From Brachionus manjavacas (Eukaryota > Rotifera > Eurotatoria > Ploima > Brachionidae): DNA of 64,000 nucleotides. The translations under genes and the position numbers were made by a program. Location: NCBI GenBank assembly GCA_019054805.1, contig JAHQIY010000003.1, forward strand, positions 3,658,001-3,722,000, in the 5' to 3' direction. The notes under the pieces are model-generated. The model saw only the letters and a program-made list of their open reading frames with translations, searched no databases and was not told the DNA's origin. Positions 41,766 through 52,713 of the stretch are shown here, in pieces. Numbering within the stretch: position 1 is the stretch's first letter; each line of letters begins with the position of its first letter.

Positions 41766-41848
41766 AACATTCCTATTTACTCAATCTTTTATTAATCTAT
41801 GGAGCGAAATCAATTAAATAAAGTAAATCTAAAAAGATCTGTGCAACT
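41690..41848 (+). repeat. Direct repeat of LINE 3' end plus flank, copy 1
   Basis: Matches 44318-44462 almost base for base. The match includes about 80 bp beyond the trinucleotide tail (TTTAACATTCCTATTTACTC, TCTATGGAGCGAA). Confidence 0.85.
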
Positions 41849-42489
41849 TTGTGAAAAGTAAAAAAAGTGACTAAATTAATGGTCTCTAAATAAGAGCCTT
41901 TTGAATCATAAATCTCGTTTAGTTAAAAGATACAACTTGAACTTATGGTTGAAAATTATTAACAGAATGGCAATTTATTTTAGCATCATCTGATTATGAG
42001 AATATGGTACAGAATTATCTTTTGTTACAAAATAGAAGTTTTGTCCAGCAAATGTACTAAAAATGTCAGAAAGCTTAATCAACTTGGCCCAGCAGTGGAT
42101 TGCTATCAAGGGAAACAGGGAAATACTCACTTACAGAATACACCCTGTCATAAACTGAACAATTGTTATTATTTTTAATTTCAAAATAAAATTTACACTT
42201 TCCTGGGCAATTTGCATCTAAAAGTTGTGCAAGATGCTTACACAGCTCTCTGTGACTTGATACCATACATCGCTTCGCAAAGTCCAAAATTAAGAAAGAG
42301 GCAATTATAATTTAAAAAATAATTTAGGAGTCTTTAATAAAAAGAAAAGTTTTATTAAGTAAAAAATTATTTTGTAATATTTTATATAAAGTTAGTTGAA
42401 AAGAGACCAGTTAATTAAAAGCTTGTTGAAAAAAAATTATAATAAGTCGATTGAAACAATTTTTAGTTTACATTTAGCTTTTTTGTTGA
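41849..42489. other. Spacer, no gene seen
   Basis: Mixed AT-rich sequence. Overlapping short frames near 42075-42287 on both strands have no recognisable product. Confidence 0.35.
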
Positions 42490-43212
42490 AATTTTTCTTA
42501 CTTATACGAGGATTTGATGATAATTTACGTAAATTAACGTTATTTTAGATAAAAATGTAATTTTACGTACAAATGGTGAAAAATATTCTAAAAATGTAAA
42601 AATTATTAGAAGTCTAATTTTTTAATTTAATAATCAAATCTTCTTTTAATAATTAAAATTTCATTTATTGTAACGATCGTTTTTTAAGCTATTAACTGCT
42701 TTAGCAACTGCTGCTTTAACCTAGGCCGTGTTATAATCCAATCTTTTTGGCATGTATTTTATAAAATGAGCCAAAAAAATTACAAAAATCACAACATCTA
42801 AGAAATAACTTTAATAGCGAAAATTAAGACTACATTGTCTTTGTTTTGGTAAAAAATGTTAATGCCTTGTTGGGGCTATTAGGGAACTTTTTCTTTAATT
42901 TTATTGAGACTTTTATTATTGTAAAAAAAATTTCGGTTTATTAAAACAACGATACGATGATTTCAGACTATTATAGGAATAAATTGGCTAAATATTAATT
43001 AAAATTTGTCTCAAGATTAAAAAATATTACAAAATCTTTTAACTGTATATGAATAACGATCCAAAACACGAATCTTAGATTTGTATAGAATTTATTGAAA
43101 ATATTAAATTAAATGCGCATAATCCTTTAAATTTCAATCAAAATATTTTGAAAAAAATTTATATTTTAACAAAATTAAAATCTTCTGCAAAATCACAAGA
43201 TCTGAATACAAT

Positions 43213-43241
43213 TGAAATTAAATTAAATTAAATTAAATTCT
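43213..43241 (+). repeat. (AAATT)n microsatellite
   Basis: Five tandem AAATT/TAAAT units in TTGAAATTAAATTAAATTAA, continuing to 43241. Confidence 0.85.
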
Positions 43242-43716
43242 TTATTGTTTGAAAATGTAAAAAAAAAATTAAATAAAAATTTTTTTTAAAACAGATTCGG
43301 GTCAGCTCAGAATCGATCAAAGTCCTTCTTTTCAGCCCAATGTAAATAATATTTTGTTTTACAATTTATAAGACGAATAATAAAAATCATTTCTGCATTA
43401 AAATAAATAGTTAAAAAAAAACAATTTAATTTTAATTGAGCATAATTTTAATATCGAATACATTAATTATAAACATACTTTGGAAATGGAAATTTGAATT
43501 AAAGTTTTATTTAGTTAAATGAATATTTGAATTTGGTATTAAAAAAATTGTTAAAAAAGAAATTAGAATTTTTTAGAAAAAATAAAAGAAAAAAGAAGAA
43601 ATTGTAGATATTTGAGTGTTTTTCTAGGCAATTGAAATGCTTTGGAAAGAATTAAATTATTATTACAGAAAAAAAAATTCTTCCAAGCATGCTCTCCTTA
43701 GCTTTAAGACTAAGAC

Positions 43717-44046
43717 TTTTCGAACGATCTGGAGCTAATATCTAATACAGAAGCACAAATGCAAATTGAGACGCAAAATTTGCCGAAAAACTCAAATCTA
43801 CCGGACTTAAAACAAATGGGGCCAAAACATAAGAAATGTCAATCAACACCAAATTGGATAATAGTACACAAATAGTGTGTTAGCTAATTCACATACTTAG
43901 GCATCACCATCAGTACAGCGTTGAAAACACTCAAAGACATGAAGAATAGACATGCTAAAGCAAAGAGTGCGAACAGCATGGAAAATCAACCAGCTACAGC
44001 AAGGAAACAAAATTTTAAAAAAAACAAATTAATTTTTAGAAAATAA
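43717..44046 (+). pseudogene. Non-LTR reverse transcriptase relic
   Basis: The frame begins FSNDLELISNTEAQMQIETQ, where F-x-N-D-L corresponds to the YADD-type active site (second residue Ser, first Asp mutated to Asn). After shifts it continues FTYLGITISTALKTLKDMKN then RHAKAKSANSMENQ. The 'FtYLGi.is' motif and the following 'R..KA...M' are conserved after the active site in RTE/R-type and Jockey LINEs. It belongs to a different LINE group from the CR1-like copies. Strongly truncated and mutated. Confidence 0.55.
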
Positions 44047-44317
44047 ACTTTTATCAAATTTTACGTAAAATTAAATAATTTTTCTTTTTTGGAAAGATTA
44101 ATCAAAAAATTGGAAATTCAAATTTTCAATGAGAAATTTCTAATCAGCTAAAATCCAGCTTTTTTTTGCTTCCTTGAAAATTTACCTAAAATTGGGTTGA
44201 TTTACGTAAATTGTCGTCGAATACTCGTAGCAAATCAGTACTATAATTTTGTAATATAATCTTGTTTTATTAATTGATCGAATGTTTGAATTTTAATTTG
44301 AATTCATCTGGACTGGA

Positions 44318-44462
44318 CGTTACTATGTTGCAGCTTGTGGATAAGATCCACGCAGTATTATTACTACTACTTTTTTCTTTAACATTCCTATTTACTCAAT
44401 CTTCTATTAATCTATGGAGCGAAGTCAATTAAATAAAATAAAATAAATCTAAAAAGATCTTA
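44318..44462 (+). repeat. Direct repeat of LINE 3' end plus flank, copy 2
   Basis: Second copy of 41690-41848. Here the hairpin is GTGGAT-AAG-ATCCAC and the tail is TATTATTACTACTAC. No coding sequence precedes it. Confidence 0.85.
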
Positions 44463-45709
44463 AATTCTAAATTCTTCAAAAATTTTCTTATAAGCTCAGC
44501 TGAGGGACTAACTTCGTTACTCCTCATCAAATAGTGAGAAAAATGGTTCTTTATTTCTTAGTTAATATTTTAAATTAAATAAACCACGCTATATAAAACC
44601 AAAACTTATTTTCTTAATTAACTAAATTCAGGTAAAACCTGAGCAAACGGAATTTTTTTTATCAAATTTGAAACGCAATCTGAAGAAGTACACAAAATAA
44701 ACGTCTTGAAAAAAATGTTTACCTTAATGTTGCGATATTATAAATTAATATCATTTAAAAAAAAAAATTATTATATATTTGGCAGTTTTTTTTAATTGTT
44801 CTTTTAAAATTTATAAATTCTAAAAGAAAAAAAATATAAATCCAAAAAAACTAGATATATTAATTTTTTAACAAATATACTATATAATAACAAATATAAT
44901 ACTTAATATAATTTAATTCTTTTTTAGGCAGAATAAAACATATCAATCAGTAACAATGTGAAAGTATACATTCAATAACTTAAAGAAAAATTTTTCAGAT
45001 TTGTTTTAAAATTTACAATGCCTATCCATTATGTTAAAATTTAGATTTTTTTTATCTCAAGTCAACTTTGGTTCTTTTGCTTCTTCGCTTGAAAATATAA
45101 TTATTTGCAATGAGCTTATATTGATAGAAAAGTAAGTTTTCTATTTAAAAAAAAAAGAAATTTTTTACGCTCACATCAACTTTAATTTTTACAAAAACCT
45201 CAATTAAAAAAGGAATGAAAAAAGTAGAAAATATTTCATTTATTTAATTCCAGTAAAAACACCAAAAGGCGACGTTTATAAAAATTGATAAAAAATTTAC
45301 AAGCTCTTGTTTTAAATTGGTAACTTTTTTATTCAATTTTTTTTGAAAATAAAAAACTAGCCAAATGAGCAATTTACAGGTGATTCATTCAACCTATTTT
45401 TTAAGTTTTAAAAATTAATAATTTTAAATTGACACGATACAATAATGAATTTTAATTTAATTTTTTTAGCAATCAATAGTTATTTTCTAATTTATTTTTA
45501 AATTATTTTTTTAGAAAATAAGATTCTTTTTCAACTTTGGCGCAACAAAATCGTTGTAAATAAAATTGTTAACATTTTTAAAAAAAATCAAAGACATTTT
45601 AAAAAGTAATGACCGAAAACATTTCCATGTGAAACACCTGTTTCAATTTTTACGAAATTGGACGCATAAGCAGCCATAAGACTTTTGACCAACTTGCTCA
45701 GGATACTAA
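44463..45709. other. Intergenic, no gene seen
   Basis: AT-rich sequence with long A and T runs. Nothing recognised. Confidence 0.4.
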
Positions 45710-45760
45710 AGTAGTGATTCGCTACATGGATTTTACCAAATTATACGTAAATTTACTTTA
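45710..45760 (+). repeat. Single ACGTAAA-type transposon end
   Basis: AGTAGTGATTCGCTACATGG followed by ATTTTACC...TACGTAAATTTAC resembles the right end of 42490-44245 and the GTGATTTGATAACAGTATTT block at about 4403. No partner end was found to the right. Confidence 0.45.
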
Positions 45761-45807
45761 ATTTAGTTAAAATCACGAAAAATTTAGTAAATATTTGTAA
45801 AACAAAA

Positions 45808-46677
45808 AAAATTTTTTTATGTCAGATATTTTTCACTCATTTAGATTTGGCTTCAATAGGGCTTTAGTAGAAAAAACAGTTTCACCTTCGGCTTTATCAT
45901 CCTATTTGTCCGATCCGGGACAAACATTATAGAAGTGAAAAAAATTTCAATTACCAAAATTCCTTAAACAAATTATTACACAACAAAAAAATTAATTTAA
46001 ATCTATTTAAAATAATCATTAATTTTTTTCGGTTTAACTTCAATAATTTTTCTTTGTATCTATCTATTCACTCGTATTGATTGTTTCTCTTTAATTGTTT
46101 ATTTCTGTTTATTTCAATGTTCACTACTTTTTCAGGATGGTTTTCATTATACTTTTCCAGCACTTGCACTCATAGATGCTTACACATAGTACAATGAATG
46201 TAGCTAATTTGTCTGTGACTGTATTCAGATGGTCACAGATATGACTTATGGTTTCTTCTGCCTTTTTGCATAATGTGTGAAGACAAAGTTTCCGGAATTT
46301 TTTCAAAAGGTCATAACTCGTTCATTTTTAAAGAATGAAAACTAAGGCCATGTGATTTAGAAATAGATAAAGCTAATCAATAAAGCTTTATTTATTAACT
46401 TTTTTCTTTTATATCATTTCTTCGAATTTAGTCATTCCAATTTTTGAGATCTTCCATTAGGCTCTGTATTTATGTAAGGCTGATTTGAAAAAAAAATTAA
46501 TGATTATTTTAAATAGATTTAAATTAATTTTTTTGGTAATTGAAATTTTTTTCACTTCCATTATGTTTGTCCCGAATCGGACAAATAGGATGATAAAGCC
46601 GAAGGTGAAACTGTTTTTACTACTAAAGTCCTATTGAAGTCAAATCTAAATGAAAAATATCTGACATAAAAAAATAT
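45808..46677. mobile_element. Foldback element with about 190-220 bp TIRs
   Basis: 45808-46030 and 46488-46677 are inverted copies. Both contain the landmark CTTCGGCTTTATCATCCTAT / GTCCGA and the outer word TTTATGTCAGATATTTTTCA. The left arm has a 27-bp insertion. The 460-bp interior includes a 60-codon minus frame (46124-46306) with no family cues. No transposase. Confidence 0.8.
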
Positions 46678-47198
46678 TTTATTGAAATAAAATTTAGAAA
46701 CTTGGAAAAATTAAATCAAAAAATTTTTTTGAATTTACTTTTTTCTTTAATTTATTCTTGACTCCAAGTAGTTCAATTTTAAGCTTAATACTTCAAATCA
46801 ACTTAAAATTAAAAAAAACACCTAACGAAAAAAAATTATAGATCTATTTTTTTGGAGATATTTTAAATAAACAAATTTATATTAGACTTTCTAAAATTTG
46901 TTTTAAAGTCAACTAAAAGATTCAATAAAAATGGTTTCTGAAAAGAGAGCTAAAGCCGCTCGGAACTGCCCTGAATTTCATATCTAAATTATTTTTTAAA
47001 TAAAAATAAAAAAAATTACCTTTTTTGTCACTATTAAGCTCAAATTTTATCACTTTGTCCAACTTTACCAAATGCCTGAAAAGTGTCAATTAAAATTGAA
47101 CAAATTTATTATCATACGATGTTTTCAAAAACCCTCCTTTTTTTTAAATATAGTTCTTCACTGTCACTGCCACTTCACTGTCACAAAGTATGTCTTCA
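46678..47198. other. Intergenic, no gene seen
   Basis: AT-rich. A CACTGTCACTGCCACTTCAC stretch lies just before 47180. Nothing else recognised. Confidence 0.4.
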
Positions 47199-47275
47199 CA
47201 GTGGCATAGCCCTTAGGATTTTATCTCTTAGGGAGGGATAAAATCGCTCAGATTTTGGAAAAAATCCCTAACTAA
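47199..47275 (+). mobile_element. Possible DNA transposon terminus (CAGTGGCATAGCC)
   Basis: CAGTGGCATAGCCCTTAGGA, then GGGAGGGATAAAAT. This resembles the CAGTGGCGTAGC...GGGGG termini seen on hAT-like elements in animals. No opposite end or transposase was found. Confidence 0.3.
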
Positions 47276-49187
47276 CCTGGCAATAATTCACATTCACTCG
47301 TATTAACTCTTAAATTTTTCAGTTGATAATTTAATTAATTTTTTTGCATAAAAATTTTTTTTTAAATTTTTATATTGTTTGAAAAGGTTTTGTGAACTTC
47401 ATCTATACGATTCATCGACAAAAATATTCGTTAATAATAAAATATAAAAAAAATTTATAAAAAGAATACTTTGAAGACAGTCCTCAAAGTAAAAAATATT
47501 GAATGGCTTAATAAATGTTCTTAATTATTTGACTCCTTTTTAAACTCAACTTCTTATCAAAATCTTTAGAAAGATTCTTAAAAATCTAGCTAGAAATATT
47601 GAATTGAACCAATGCTAAAAACTATGATTCGGATTTTTTGTTCAAGATTAATTAATGTCTGTTAATTGAAAAGTTTGGGGGCAATCCTCAGGCTGTGTAG
47701 AATGTGTATTAGCCTTATTTTTAGCCTACCGAATAAAAAAATAATAATTATGCGTAAATGATTAAAGAATTAATACTGAAGTTTCTTACATTTTACAGAA
47801 GTAGTTGAACTCGAGGTTTAAACAAATTTTTAGAATTAAACTTTATATTTCTATATTTTTTTTTAATTTTATTTATTAGCAATTTATAAATTATTTAAAC
47901 AGAATAATTTTAGTTGTTTGCAATTTGAGACAAACTCTACATTTTCAAATTTTTCTCTGCAAATTCTATTTATTTATTTGTTTATTTCAATGAAAATAAA
48001 TTAAAAAAGAAAGTGAAAATGTAATAAATAAGTCAAAGTTTAAGTGTTTTCTAAAAAATTGAATAAAATATTAATAAATAATTGCGTATTTCGCCTTAAT
48101 ATGAGAATAAAAAAAATACACATTTTTTAATAAATTTTTTTTTCTGATTTTATTTTGTTGCATAAATTACTTTTGATTTTTTTGATTGAGTTAAAACTAA
48201 GAATAATTCGTCATTACTGATATTTTATTAAAAAATTTCGTTATTAATTTTTGTACTAAATCTGTCCATAGGACACCTAATAAAAAGAACTATCCTAATA
48301 CACCTGTATTAGGATAATTCTGTATTTCAATTTATTTATTTTTAGTTTTATTTTTTATTTTTTCTATTAAAATATTTAACTTTATTTTTATTTTTTATTT
48401 TATATTTTATTCTGAAGGAGCTTTAGCTATGTAAAAAAAACAAATAAATAAATACATAATACAGTGAGATATGTCTCTTAGGAAAATGATATCAGAAATT
48501 ACTCTAAAAAATTAACAAATTATGATGAATCATAATTTAATCGATCAAGAATTGATCGAAAATAATCCAGAGCTAAATCAAAGTGATTTTGAATTTTCAT
48601 ATTAATTTTTACTAGTATTATTTATTAGTTCTAAGTCTCATAGAAATATTAAGAAAAAATTAGATAATTTTAAATAATATAAAATTATTTCACGACGAAG
48701 TGTTTTATGAAATTTATTAAATTACCGATAGTTGTGTAAAAAATTCTTTTTTTAAAAGATCCTTTAAAATTTTAAATATCAATAAGTTGAATTTTTTTGT
48801 TTATAAAAAAGCTATAAAGAAAAATCGAATTAGAAAAAAAATTAATAAAGAACTTAAACTTGGCCAACTTTGGAAGATTTCTTAAAGAAAAATAGAGTTG
48901 ACGTGAGTAGCAAAATTGGACTCCTTAAAAAATGGTTCAAATTTCCAGTCTTATAATTTCCAGTCTATTTAAAATCGGTTCAATTAATTAATATCTTTCT
49001 TGCAAAAATTAAACTTTATTTATTTTAACCGTACATTTGTTGCATAAAATTTTATATTAATAAAAGGAAAATACTACGATGTATAAAATATCTTTCTAAA
49101 AAAATGCAACTAGAAAAATAAGGTTACTAGAAAAATACATATAAAAACAATTTGTTAGTTTTCTTTTAATAATTTATCCTATTTCCT
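47276..49187. other. Intergenic, AT-rich
   Basis: No coding frame. One clear hairpin is listed separately at 48291-48316. Confidence 0.4.
48291..48316. repeat. Perfect 11-bp stem hairpin
   Basis: TATCCTAATAC, loop ACCT, GTATTAGGATA. Could be a terminator-like or miniature foldback remnant; no function is assigned. Confidence 0.9.
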
Positions 49188-49316
49188 CTAATAAACTTTG
49201 AGTGAGTCCCGAATTGACTTTTTGAGTTTAGTGAGAGTTAGGTCATTGCTTAATTATGTCATTCTGTTCCAATAGTTATCAGAACGGTTGAAGGGTTTCA
49301 AGTCAAGATTTATCGA
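49188..49316 (-). pseudogene. LINE ORF2 C-terminal relic
   Basis: The minus frame reads LDLKPFNRSDNYWNRMT, one stop, then LSNDLTLTKLKKSIRDSLKV and a stop. The YWNRM/L...LK..I motif is the end of a CR1/Jockey-type ORF2. No tail is visible downstream. 5'-truncated. Confidence 0.55.
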
Positions 49317-51820
49317 ATACCCCATTTCATAGTTAAATAGCTACCTTATTATTTACTCCTATCAATACTCAAATATGAAACTATTGTCATTACTTATTTC
49401 AATTTATTTATTTTTATTTAGTAAATTTTTATTTTATTTTGCTTTAAATTTTTTAGTCTATTTAATTTTCTAATCCAAAGCAGCTTTAGTTCGGTTCATA
49501 TGAAAGAAAAATTGATAAATCCTATTCTTTCGAATGGATGACTTTTTTATATTCTCTTTCTATTTTTTTCTCTTTTAGTTAAGCAAATAATTTTTGTGGT
49601 TGTTTAAATTATTTTTTTTGTTCACAAACTTTTCATTTCCTGAGCAAACATTTTAAATATTTTTATTCTTTAGTAATAAAAAATTTTAAAATAACCCTTA
49701 GATCTAATAAAAAAAAATAATTATTGATATTCTTTTTGAAACTTTTTTAAAATTATTAAGATTTTTATTATTAGATTAAATTTTAGCAGAGATTCATTAA
49801 TAGATTCTGAAAGGAAAAGGTCGTATTAACAAAAAATCGATATTGAAAATAAATTTAAAAAATTACTCACTCGAATGCATTTCAATTAAATTAAATATCC
49901 AATTTTTTTCCTTTCTCTTTAATATCCAAATTAATAAATATGCATGGAGGATTTGTCTATGTCTAAAAATTTAATACTAAAAAGTATGAATAAAAAAATA
50001 TGGTCGAAGTAAATCTAAAAAATGTGACTTGTATAATAAAATTTGTTTAAAAAAGCGACTTTCAGTAAATTTAGATAGAAAAATCCCAATTTGAATTTAG
50101 ATTAGAGTAATGAAAGCTAATAGAGCTTTAATTAAGCTTTACGAATTAATACTCTAAGGAAGGGATTTCTTTTCTCAAATATTAATTTATTAAGAATAAT
50201 ATTTTCAAAATTATAAAACCCTTTCTATTTCTTAAAAAAATCTTGAAGATAAAATCTTGAATTTTATTTATTAAAATTTAATTAAATAAAGATTCATCGG
50301 TGAAATTACAATAAGAAATTTTTTAAATACTTTTAATTTTTTAAACTATATGTTTTTTTCTTTTGTATTTTAGGATAAAAAAAAAAAGAATTTTGTTAAA
50401 ATTTCTTTTAAAAAATACATCAGTAAAAAAATTTATTAATTTAAGTAAAATCGTGAAAAATTCTTAAATTATTAGTAAAATATTTTAATATTTAAATTTT
50501 TTTTAAATTCACTTTTGGTTTTAAAAACATCAAAAATTTTTTTTATTTGAAGACCGTGAAAAAAAAAATGGTATAATCGCACCACTTATTTCAAAAACCA
50601 TAAGGCTTTTATTTTATTAAATATTGACGTAATGTCTGTATCTAATCTTAATATCTTAATATTAAAAAATTAAAAATAATTCCTGAAAATTTGAAAAGAA
50701 TCTAGTCTAAATTAATTTAGATTAATAAAAAAAGGTTTTTTGATTTTAAATATAAAAATTTTAATATAAAATATTATGTTTCTATGTTTTGATACCTTTA
50801 TTATAAATTTTAAAAAATAATTTCAAAAATTAATTTTAAACCTTCGAAATAAAATACAGACTAAAGTCTAAAAACAATCATTTATTTTCAATTTAAACAA
50901 TTTGTTTAAAAAAACCTATTTTTTTAGCTACTATTGATTTATAAATATTAAAGCTCAGTAACTTACACGAAAATTTTGTTTTTTTAATTGATGCTCTAAA
51001 TCATAAACCGAAGTCTTTCGCTTGATAAATTTTATTGTCAATTCTTGAAATAAATTAATTGCTGTTAAAGCTTATTAAAAATTAAAAAAACAAACGGTTT
51101 TTTAACTCTAAAAAAAATAAAAAATTAATTATTTTAAAAGACTATTATACAAAGTTGATAGATAAAAATAAAGTCCGTGATCAATTTTGAAAAAATTTAT
51201 TTTGAACAGTATTGTGTGTTAAATCATTTTTTTGACCTTTGAAAAATGTGCGATTCCAAATAACATAAATTTTAAATGAAAATTTTTTCTCCTGGTTTTG
51301 TCAAATTTGGTAGAAAAATAACAGAAATAAATTCTAACAAATCTAAGGACTTTTAAAATTTAGAATTAAAAGTTAATTCTGTAAAATTAAATTTCAAATT
51401 CTAATCAAGTGTTGATTGATTTTTTTGCAAATTGAAGTCTTTTTCCAATTCAATTTTTTTAAAAAGGAAAAAATAATTACGAACTCTGAAAATGAAAATA
51501 ATTTTCATTAGATGCATAATCTTCGATTAAGACTTTCAAAATCTATCAAAAATATTTAAAGAAACTGCGTAATAACCTTGCAAGATTTTTGCAGAAATTT
51601 TAAATTTAATAAAAATTCGTTTACAAATTATTTCATTTCTCAAAAGTAATTAGTATTTTTCATATTATATAGCTATAAAGAGAAAATCGAACCAGATTAG
51701 CAGATAAAAAAGAGATAAAAATTTCCGATTTTTATCATTTTTTACTGTTCTTTTATACCAAATTTCACAAAACCTTTCTTCTAGAGATTTCATGCATCAA
51801 TTAGGAAGTTAAATTTTGCA
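49317..51820. other. Intergenic, AT-rich
   Basis: Long A/T-rich sequence without coding character on either strand. Confidence 0.4.
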
Positions 51821-51875
51821 TTATTATTATTATTAATTATTAGTTACTGCGCCTCATAGACGACTTAAAAATAAA
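51821..51875 (-). mobile_element. LINE 3' tail (minus strand), probable
   Basis: On the minus strand TCGTCTATGAGGCGCAGTAA is followed by AATTATTAATAATAATAATA, the same GC-richer 3' UTR plus trinucleotide tail as in the other LINE ends. No coding sequence. Confidence 0.4.
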
Positions 51876-52639
51876 AAAAAGTGGATAGATATTAAGAAAT
51901 TAATAATCTTAAAACATTATACATTATACGTATTTTTCTTAAATTGAAATCTGACTTTGATAAAATAAAAAACAAACCTTCTTTTACACACAGTTCATTT
52001 TTATTGAAATCAAATGGTTATGGAATAGAATAAAAAACATTTTAGAAGAACAAAGACTAGGTAAAGTTTACTCGAGCTGGAAATGTGGGCTTAGTAGGGT
52101 TTAATCCTCTAAGGGACTTTTCCTTAAACACAAAATGCCTTAAAAATTAACTGGTCAAGAGAAAAATATTGGAATTGTTATATCAAAAAATTCGTCAAGG
52201 TCAGTGCAAACAACATTAGTCATAAACAACGATAATTCCGTGCTTGGAATGAGATAAAGGACTTTAAATATAAAAGACTAATTTTTAGACTAATTATAAA
52301 AATTTGCAAGCTATTTCATCAGGGCTTCATTTACAAAAATCCAATTGATAAACATAAATTTAAACATTGAGACTTAATGTATGTTTCTAATCTTAATATA
52401 TATATAGTAAAAATTGAAATAATAATTCCTGTGAATTGTAAAGAATCTAGTCTAAGTTAATTTAGATTAATAAAAAAGGGTTTAGATTTTAATTCCATGA
52501 AACGAGATGTTATTCGAGGAAAAATAAAAATAGATATGATGATTTCAAATCAAACTAACACTTTTAATTTTATCTTTATTTTTCATTTCTTGAATTTATA
52601 TTTAAAACTTGTTGTTAAATCACACTACTTATCTGCCAT
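51876..52639. other. Spacer, no gene seen
   Basis: AT-rich; short frames only. Confidence 0.35.
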
Positions 52640-52713
52640 AGCCATGTACTTGAGGTACCTAGCTCCGCGGTTTAAAACCCGTTGCAGATTAACTTATAAT
52701 AATAATAATAAAT
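52640..52713 (+). mobile_element. LINE 3' end (plus strand)
   Basis: GC-richer 3' UTR (CATGTACTTGAGGTACCTAG, CTCCGCGGTTTAAAACCCG) followed by TTATAATAATAATAATAA. Both GGTACC and GGTTTAAAACC can pair locally. 5'-truncated with no ORF left. Confidence 0.5.

Larger units (their letters stand above)
42490..44245. mobile_element. DNA transposon relic with ACGTAAA-type TIRs
   Basis: Left end ATACGAGGATTTGATGATAA then TTTACGTAAATTAACG (about 42504-42540). Right end, read in reverse complement, CTACGAGTATTCGACGACAA then TTTACGTAAATCAACC (about 44203-44238). The same kind of end appears in the arms of the 1-5037 element and at 45710. No transposase remains; a reverse-transcriptase relic lies inside. 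Confidence 0.5.
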
